From the NCBI GenBank assembly GCA_002887195.1, contig PJAB01001447.1, positions 1-14,413 of the forward strand: 14,413 nt of DNA. The letters are read 5' to 3'. Source of the stretch: Chrysochromulina parva (taxonomy: Eukaryota; Haptophyta; Prymnesiales; Chrysochromulinaceae). The notes beneath the pieces were generated by a model, which was not told the DNA's origin, did no database searches, and worked only from the letters and a program-made list of their open reading frames with translations. Positions 9,022 through 14,413 of the stretch are shown here, one piece after another (position 1 is the first letter of the stretch; every line of letters begins with the position of its first letter). The translations under genes were made by a program, and so were the position numbers.

Positions 9022-12000
9022 TCGTCGTCGTCCTCGAAATATTGGTCGTCCTCGAAATCTTGGTCGCCGCCCTCCTTGGCCTCCCCACGCTCCCCACGCT
9101 CCCCACGCTCCTTCTCGTCCTCGGCGGGGGTCATGCGCAGCCCCTCGTCCGTCTCTGCGGTCGAGCCCTCATCAAAACCCATGAGTTTCAGTCGACTCGC
9201 CATCTCCTCCACGTCAACCTGGGCCTGTTTCGCCGCCTCCATAAACTTAGCCCTGCCGTCGTCGTTGGCGGAGACGAGGAAAGATAGGATGATCGCCGTG
9301 TACATGTTGAGCAGAATGTACCTCCCGATCAACACGCTCAGGCAGAAGTAGAGCAACGTAGCCACGTTCGTCGAGCGCATGCCCAGAAACATGATGGGAT
9401 GCCACGCCTCGCCCGTGAAGAGCTGGAAGGTGGTCACGAAGGCGTCGCCAAACGTGTCGAAATTTTGAAGCGGTACGCGCGCCAGGCAGCCCTGTTCGAT
9501 GCCTACGGGGAGGTTGCGCTGGGTGGTGAGGTAGTCGGCGGCGCTCGACGCGCGGCAGTAGCCCTCGACGGGGTGGCAGTCGCATAGCGCATACGGCGTC
9601 GCGCCCGCGAGCATCGGGAAGGGTTCCCACGCAATACCCAGGGTGGCGTTGAGTGGGATGGAACCCACGGCGAGGGGCAGTTCGAGAGGACGCGGCAGCG
9701 GCGTGCATTGCTGGCATCGAACGAAGCGGTTGCCAAAGTAGCTCATGCCGAGCAGCGTGAACGTGTACTGGCAGAGGAGGAAGATGAGGAAGAGCGCGCC
9801 CATCGATGCGAGAAGGGTCGGCTGCGTGATGATGCACATCAACTCACGCAGCGAGGCGATCGGCACGCGTTGCAGCAGCCGGATGAGCCGCAAGGAGCGG
9901 AAGATGGATGGGCTGAAGCCCTCCGAGCAGCGGCCCGACGCGACGACGGCGATCTGGCTGAACACGCTCACGAGCACGATGAAGCCGTCGAAGATATTGA
10001 AGCGGTCGGATACGTAGCCACCCACACCGAGGCCGAGAAGCTTGATGAGCATCTCTATCAGGAAGATGAAGGTGAGCGCAAGCTCGATGCCGCCGAGCAG
10101 CACACACTCAGGGTCGGGTTGGCCCGCGTAGTAGCAGCACTGCACGGCCGTGTTTATCGCGATACAGCACATGAAGAACGGGTTAAAACGCCGATGTGCG
10201 CACAGAACCGCGCACTGCGCCGCAAGATTGTCGCAGTACGGCACGGACGGCATCTTGCGGAGAGCATCGAGCAGCCCAGGCTTCCACAGCCGACGCTTCC
10301 ATGTTCTCAGCGGCGCTTCCATCAGCGCCACTTTCTTCGTCGGCGCCAGCTTGCTCGGCGAGCGGGGGCTGTACTCAGCGGCATTTCCACGTCTGGAGTG
10401 CATGGGCAACTCGAGGCTTGCCCTCACGTTCGGGGCGGGGCTCCACCGCCGCTCCACCGCCGTGGCGAGCGTGAACGTGTGGCCGCCAGCCTCGTCGTCG
10501 GTGAAGTCCAGATTCGCGAGGCGCAGCGGCGGCTTGCGACCCCTGAATGGCGAGACACGAGAGCAGCGCGACCGGCTGTCCTCAGACAGCCCCCCGCCTG
10601 ACCGGCTGTCCTCAGACAGCCCCCCGCCTTTCGGCTCCGCCTCGACCGCATGGACCGCATGGACCAGTTGGGCATCCGACTTCCTAATTTGGGTTTCCAT
10701 CTCCGCCGCATCGGCCGTCGCCTCCTCGGTGGCCTTGGCGTGGGCCGCGAGTTCGGCCGCGAGCCCGGCCTTGAATTTCTGGCTGCGCTTGTTCTCGAGG
10801 TGCACCTGCTCGTAGATGACCGCGAGGGTGAGGTTGGCGGTGAACCAACCGCAGCACAGGACGAGCACGAGCGCGTAGATGATCCCGCCGCCGCCGCCGC
10901 TGTCAAACATGAGCTGCATTGAGACTGGCCAGTCGTCGATGGCCATGTTGCGGTACACGACGATAAACGCCCACCCGATGTTGTCGAACGACGTGAAGCC
11001 GTAGTCGGGGTTGGAAGTGCGTTCATCGAACTCCCCGTTAAAGTAGAAGGGGCTGTTCGGCGGGAGCGGCGCCGGCTGGCAGCAGAAGAGGTCGCCGGTG
11101 AGGTAGCCGCTCGTGTCGATGTGATCGCAGGTGAGCTCCTTCCACTGCTTGGCCGGTGGCGTGGCGTACTGAGGCTTCCGTCCGTTGAGCGTCGCAAGCC
11201 CCGCAAAGGCAGCGCACTGGTTGCCCCCATCACCAGAGGCGGAGCACGGCGCATATGCTCCTTGGAGACCGACGGCTTGTGAGAGCGTACCATCGCTCTG
11301 AAGGACGTGGCAGCGCCGGCGAGCGTGGCCCATGAAGAGCTGCACGCCCAGGATGGCGAAGCATAGGAAGACGAAGAGCAGCAGCGAGCCCACGTGCACC
11401 AGCTTGGGCGTCGCGTCGATCAGTGCCTGCACGATCGCGCGCGTCGCTCCAAACGAGGGCACCGACTTCATCGCGCGCAGCAGCCGGGCGGCGCGCAGCG
11501 CGGAGAGGCCGGAGACGCTGATGCACAGCACGGGCAGAAGCCCGAGCAACGAGACGATCGAGACGAACCCGTCGATCCAGTTCCACCCATCGCGCAGGTA
11601 TGCGCCCGGATGCTGCCACAGGCCGAACAACAAAAGCTTCAACAGCATCTCGGAGATATAGATGGTGGTGAAAATGATGTCGAGCACGCGCAGCGTGGTG
11701 TTGGACCCGGGGTCGTTGGTGTACTCGCAGGTAGCGGCGAGCGGGTCGCGAAAGGCCACGCAGAACAAGTTGACGCAGATGGTCGCGTAGATGAACCCGT
11801 CGAACCATGGCTGCAGGAGGAGCGAGCGAGCCGCCAGCCGCGCCGGGTTGGTCGGCGAGAAGACGCCAAACGACGAGTACTTCATGTGCGGCTCGTCGAC
11901 CTCCACGACTTCCGCCTCGAAGTTCGTCGTTGGCATCAGTTGTCCCTTCTTACCGTTAAGCTCAAGCTGGGCAGCTCTCTCCTCCTTCAACCGCAGCTGT

Positions 12001-12125
12001 TGCTTCGTTTTAGGACTAAGATTCGGAACCGCACCCCATCGCCACGGACTGGCACTCTCTGTTGACACAGGCCTGTCCTCTGGAGTGCTTCGGAGCTCGA
12101 CGGTAAGCGCTGGGCCCGCGTTCAT
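4464..12125 (-). CDS. Four-domain voltage-gated cation channel alpha subunit (Cav/Nav/NALCN superfamily)
   Basis: A single 2553-aa open frame with four S1-S6 repeats. S4 segments: DI about 207-221 (LRAARLLRAMK), DII 741-756 (FRSLRLIRLLQR), DIII 1796-1816 (LKSLRTLRALRPLRLL), DIV 2174-2202 (LLRLLRLAKVARLIRLIR). Pore-loop filter residues two before the conserved Trp: D397 (AIDDW), E906 (TGEAW), Q1955 (TLQGW), E2269 (TSERW), a D/E/Q/E set unlike EEEE (Cav) or DEKA (Nav). Extracellular loops are Cys-rich. The DIII-DIV linker carries AMMTDEQKEW, resembling the Nav IFMTEEQKKYY segment. The II-III linker (about 950-1650) holds a 22-Asp run (1032-1053), Ser/Pro/Thr-rich repeats and an IQ-like motif (1504-1514). 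The C-terminus has a degenerate EF-hand-like segment (about 2353-2390, ending PPLG) and a full IQ motif, MQRTYRGFRAR (2489-2499), suggesting calmodulin control. It should conduct cations across plasma or organelle membrane; selectivity cannot be read from sequence. In-frame introns in the linkers are possible. Head-to-head with the SET gene. Confidence 0.93.
8603..8656. repeat. 27-bp imperfect tandem repeat, two copies, in the channel II-III linker
   Basis: Copies at 8603-8629 and 8630-8656 start CAGYCAGAGCCACCTT and end GCGAGACA. On the minus strand each encodes a nine-residue unit, SRPKVALTV and SRSKVALAV. The period is a multiple of three, so copy-number change would keep the frame. Confidence 0.85.
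8686..8709. repeat. 12-bp tandem repeat in the channel II-III linker
   Basis: Two perfect copies of GCCTTGGGAGTA, followed by a degenerate third (GCCTGGGGAGAG). They encode Thr-Pro-Lys-Ala units (ATPKATPKA), a proline-directed phosphosite-like pattern in a disordered linker. Confidence 0.8.
8967..9032. repeat. Trinucleotide microsatellite encoding 22 aspartates in the channel
   Basis: Twenty-two consecutive GTC/ATC triplets on the plus strand read as GAC/GAT on the minus strand, giving Asp1032-1053 of the channel. Part of it has a 9-base periodicity of GTC-GTC-ATC, and the end nearest 9032 is pure GTC. A nearby flank also encodes acidic residues (DFEDDQYFE). Such a tract could be length-polymorphic and may bind divalent cations or act as a flexible acidic spacer. 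Confidence 0.95.
9081..9107. repeat. 9-bp tandem repeat, three copies, in the channel II-III linker
   Basis: Three perfect copies of CTCCCCACG. On the minus strand they encode a repeated Gly-Glu-Arg unit (ERGERGERGEA) just upstream of the poly-aspartate tract in protein order. Confidence 0.85.
10570..10629. repeat. Perfect 30-bp tandem duplication in the channel I-II linker
   Basis: Two identical 30-base copies (10570-10599, 10600-10629), each starting GACCGGCTGTCC and ending CCCCCCGCCT. They encode GGGLSEDSRS twice in the channel's cytoplasmic I-II linker. Perfect identity including silent positions points to a recent duplication or ongoing repeat turnover. An inner inverted repeat (GGCTGTC ... 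GACAGCC) lies within each copy. Confidence 0.93.
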
Positions 12126-12266
12126 CGCGAGACCGATTTACTCACTGCAAGAAGTTTCGCTAACATGTTAGGAGTCCAGCTCAGTCAAGTCAACTCAAGT
12201 CAGCTTCAATTATTGAAAAACTTAGACAGTGAATGTGAAATCGACCCGTTTTACGTGTATTCATTC
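12126..12266. promoter_or_regulatory. Bidirectional promoter region between the channel and SET genes
   Basis: Roughly 141 bp, markedly AT-richer than the flanking coding sequence, lie between the divergent starts of the channel (12125) and the SET gene (12267). Two exact TCAAGTCA copies (12185-12192, 12195-12202) are one helical turn apart. A perfect 6+1+6 inverted repeat, TTCAAT-T-ATTGAA, lies at 12205-12217. Its core, CAATTATTG, matches the HD-Zip class I pseudopalindrome CAAT(A/T)ATTG known from plants. Binding by such a factor is only a guess. An ATG at 12165 is in frame with the SET gene, so part of this region could be coding. Confidence 0.45.
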
Positions 12267-12995
12267 ATGCGGTCCTGGATCTTCGGTCGAACATGGAAAG
12301 GCCGTCTCCCCGTAGGTGCTCGTTTGCGAGAGCCCTTCAGCCGCTGCGCCTCCCTGCGTGCGCATTCCATCCTGCATTCGCCGAGTCACGAGGTGCCCAA
12401 CGACGTCGACCCCGACACGGGACTGTGCGCCGGAGGCCAAGTGCGCATCGCCCACGCGCCAGGCAAGGGCTTGGGCGCCTTTGCGGAAGCACCACTGCCG
12501 GCTGCTGTTGCCCTCGGAAGCTACGCCGGAGAGGTGCTTACCATTGAGTCCATGCACATGCGCTATGGCAATGAGCGGCCCGGCGGCGACTGGCACAGCT
12601 GCTGGCTTGAGGAGCAGTGTCGCTTCCGCTCCGAGCGCTCTCGCCGCGGTGTCAGCACCACTGGAAGGTACATCTTCAAGTACGGCACTCACGCGAGTAG
12701 CGGGCTGTTGTTACTCATTGACGCTGAGGATCCGGACTTTGCCAACTGGACACGCTTCCTCAATCACTCGAGCAATCAGCCGAACCTCAAAGTGGAGAAA
12801 AGCCTGAGCGAGCGCAATGAGCCAGTGATCGGCTTCGTGACCGCGCGCGCCATCGAGATGGGTGAGGAGCTGCTCTTCGATTACGGGCCAAACTACTTTG
12901 GGGGGTCGCTGGATGCGCCAGTCGAGCAGGGAAGACAGAGGATCGACACAGGCGACATCGTTGATACAACCCGGTCGGGTACAGTGCTGCGCTAA
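12267..12995 (+). CDS. Compact SET-domain protein (putative lysine N-methyltransferase)
   Basis: 242 aa from the ATG at 12267. An in-frame ATG at 12165 would add 34 residues, but that stretch is AT-rich at third codon positions, unlike the rest, and looks like leader DNA. SET hallmarks: the S-adenosylmethionine-binding GKGLGAFA (66-73) followed by GSYAGEVL, the LNHSSNQPN motif (165-173) and the closing GEELLFDYG (199-207) with its catalytic-type Tyr206. Between them lie YIFKYG and LLLIDAEDPDFANWTRF, the usual strand before the pseudoknot. There is no recognisable cysteine-rich pre-SET or post-SET module, so the zinc-dependent SUV39 type is unlikely. It may methylate a histone or another protein; the substrate cannot be named. 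Divergent from the channel gene, convergent with the FKBP gene. Confidence 0.85.
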   Translation: MRSWIFGRTWKGRLPVGARLREPFSRCASLRAHSILHSPSHEVPNDVDPDTGLCAGGQVRIAHAPGKGLGAFAEAPLPAAVALGSYAGEVLTIESMHMRYGNERPGGDWHSCWLEEQCRFRSERSRRGVSTTGRYIFKYGTHASSGLLLLIDAEDPDFANWTRFLNHSSNQPNLKVEKSLSERNEPVIGFVTARAIEMGEELLFDYGPNYFGGSLDAPVEQGRQRIDTGDIVDTTRSGTVLR

Positions 12996-13317
12996 GTGGC
13001 AACATCTAGGGGCCGCATGTATAAGTAAGAACGGGTTGTCGTGCTCCGGTACAACCAATTTCGCGCTTGATCACGTTGAACGGTTTTTCTCGGCCCCAGT
13101 GTTGCCCACATCGCACTTATACGATTCAAATGATTTTTAAATGAAAGGACTCGGCTGAGTTACCGCCCGCCCGACTAAGCTCGCCCCTTCAGCGAACCAG
13201 AAGACCGGCCGCACTGCCCACTGGGCAGCACAGGGTGCTTCTCGTCTGGCACGGCGAGGGCGACGAGTTAGGCGACGAGTGTGCTTGCTCGGCTGTTTCC
13301 AACGTCTCCCGCGCCGG
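12996..13317. other. Convergent intergenic region between the SET and PDZ-FKBP genes
   Basis: 322 bp between two stop codons, holding both 3' UTRs. The part next to the SET gene (about 13005-13145) is AT-richer and ends in ATGATTTTTAAATG; the other half is GC-rich. No canonical AATAAA, RNA gene or convincing ORF was seen. Confidence 0.45.
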
Positions 13318-14413
13318 TCATGGTGTCGAGAGCGCATTAATGGCCAGCAGCTCGACGTCGTAGAGCAGACGTGCGTTCGGCGGCACGTTCCGTTTGGGCA
13401 GCCCCTTTGCGCCAAAGCCGAGCACGGGAGGCACGTCAAGAAGCCGGCGCTCACCCACACACATGCCCACGAGGCCAACGTCCCAAGCGGGAGGAAACTG
13501 GCCCGCCGGCTGCTTGCCCAGCACAAACTGCAGCGAGTCGTCGCCGAAGCGGCCAGCAAGCTCCATGCCATCGAAGACGGTGCCGTCGGCCAACCGCCCC
13601 GTGTACCGTATCTCGACGAGGTCGCCACTTTGTGCGTTCCGCGTGCAGCGACTTTGCACCTCGAGCCGCCGTATGGAGAGCACCTGCTCGGGTTTGCCCA
13701 ATGGGCCGCCGCCTGGCGCGACCCTGGTTGCGATGGGAGCCATGGCTTCTTCACGGTCTTTCGGCAGGTCGTTTAGCCGCTCGTTGAAGGCAAGCGCGTC
13801 CTTCAAGGTCACTTGCACCGGCCGCCCTTCGGCCTTGGCGCGCACGAGGCGTGCACTCACCTCCTTGGCGCTTTCGCGCTCGACATTGACGCCGTCGACT
13901 GCTACGACGATGTCGTCGATCTGTACCTTGCCAGTGCTCGCCGCCTGGCCGCCTGCGACCACGTTGGCGACCAGCACGCGACTCGAGCCCTCGCGCGTGC
14001 CGTACTCGAAGCCGACGCGAAGGTCCTTAAGCTCGAGACCGAGCGGCCGGCTGCTATCGAACTCGAGGCTGTACTCGTCAGACAATGAGAGCGTGCCCAC
14101 ACTCGGAGCGGCGCCCTGCGATGAGACGAGTGGCGCCGGCCGTGCTCGGTTCTCTGTGCTGTAGATCGACTCGACCGCCGCCTGCTGCTTCCGCCGACGC
14201 TCCCCTGCGCTCAGCGGCGGTGCCTCATCTGCAAAGCGAAGGCCACGGTTTGGATCCTGCTCGCGCACGGCGGCGTATGGATCGGTGAGCTGCTGCTGCT
14301 GCTGCGCGGCCACAAAGGCCTCAAAGCTCGGAGCAGACGCCGTAAGGCCGTCGGCGCGTGCGAGCTGACACGCAGGGAGGCTCCCGAAGGCGGTAGCCAG
14401 CGATAAGAGGCGG
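13318..14413 (-). CDS. PDZ-FKBP fusion, FKBP-type peptidyl-prolyl cis-trans isomerase (5' partial)
   Basis: 364 residues are visible, open to the window edge. The GTG at 14313 is an internal valine, not a start. Residues 1-22 contain a hydrophobic stretch (LLSLATAFGSLPACQ) ending in ARA-D, like a signal-peptidase site of secretory or thylakoid-lumen targeting. A Gln5 run (CTG triplets at 14290-14304) and a charged linker follow. A PDZ domain covers about 113-204, with the carboxylate-loop motif PLGLELKDL and the core QIDDIVVAVDGVNV. The FKBP domain covers about 248-359: VEIRYTGRLADGTVFD, LQFVLG, AWDVGLVGMCVGERR, LGFGAKG and LLYDVELLAI. Tyr, Phe-Asp, Phe and Trp of the FKBP12 pocket are kept; the Tyr82 equivalent is Phe, so isomerase activity is plausible. 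The PDZ domain may bring it to partner C-termini. Targeting is an inference because the true N-terminus is missing. Confidence 0.88.
   Translation of the reverse strand, partial: RLLSLATAFGSLPACQLARADGLTASAPSFEAFVAAQQQQQLTDPYAAVREQDPNRGLRFADEAPPLSAGERRRKQQAAVESIYSTENRARPAPLVSSQGAAPSVGTLSLSDEYSLEFDSSRPLGLELKDLRVGFEYGTREGSSRVLVANVVAGGQAASTGKVQIDDIVVAVDGVNVERESAKEVSARLVRAKAEGRPVQVTLKDALAFNERLNDLPKDREEAMAPIATRVAPGGGPLGKPEQVLSIRRLEVQSRCTRNAQSGDLVEIRYTGRLADGTVFDGMELAGRFGDDSLQFVLGKQPAGQFPPAWDVGLVGMCVGERRLLDVPPVLGFGAKGLPKRNVPPNARLLYDVELLAINALSTP

Noticed and set aside
8967..9032. Poly-GTC/ATC tract considered as a non-coding microsatellite or repeat array of CRISPR type
   Set aside because: It lies in frame inside the channel, has no spacers and gives a clean Asp22 run with acidic flanks.
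9708..10601. A plus-strand open frame of 297 codons antisense to channel domain II
   Set aside because: The opposite strand encodes clear S1-S6 and pore motifs. The plus-strand product is a Glu/Arg/His-rich shadow without domain features.
12165..12266. Upstream ATG of the SET gene adding 34 residues
   Set aside because: The added codons are AT-rich at third positions, unlike the rest of the gene, and only 39 bp would remain as a promoter; kept as an alternative, not the main call.
14311..14313. GTG as start codon of the FKBP gene (MAAQQQQQ)
   Set aside because: This is a eukaryotic gene and the frame stays open upstream through a hydrophobic targeting-like segment to the window edge, so the GTG is an internal valine.

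Overview
The window looks like nuclear DNA of a GC-rich unicellular eukaryote, most likely a marine alga such as a haptophyte or pelagophyte. The evidence is short spliceosomal GT-AG introns (70, 145 and 92 bp), signal-peptide first exons, a 24-transmembrane-type voltage-gated cation channel with EF-hand-like and IQ motifs, a SET methyltransferase, and very strong G/C preference at third codon positions. No bacterial operon, RNA gene, CRISPR array or mobile element was seen. The lineage is an inference and needs a homology search.

Five genes lie on strictly alternating strands. (1) 3199 to beyond 1, minus: a secreted modular protein (at least 994 aa, three exons visible, 3' end off the window). 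It has a beta-rich module, a TIM-barrel-like glycosidase-type domain that seems to have lost both catalytic glutamates, a Cys-rich insert, an EGF-like domain and the start of a second copy of the beta-rich module. (2) 3386-4182, plus: a two-exon, membrane-anchored thioredoxin-fold protein with an altered active site. (3) 4464-12125, minus: a 2553-aa, apparently intronless four-domain voltage-gated cation channel with the unusual filter set D/E/Q/E and a II-III linker of about 700 residues carrying a 22-Asp run. (4) 12267-12995, plus: a compact SET-domain lysine methyltransferase. (5) 13318 to beyond 14413, minus: a PDZ-FKBP fusion (prolyl isomerase), 5' end off the window.

Genes 1/2 and 3/4 are head-to-head pairs sharing 186-bp and about 141-bp promoter regions. 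Genes 2/3 and 4/5 are convergent, with 281-bp and 322-bp 3' intergenic gaps. The genes do not form one obvious pathway. Three of the products (secreted barrel protein, membrane thioredoxin, channel) belong to the secretory/membrane system, but shared function is not demonstrated. The most novel-looking items are the putative pseudo-glycosidase with duplicated modules, the D/E/Q/E channel, and the thioredoxin-like protein lacking the nucleophilic cysteine.
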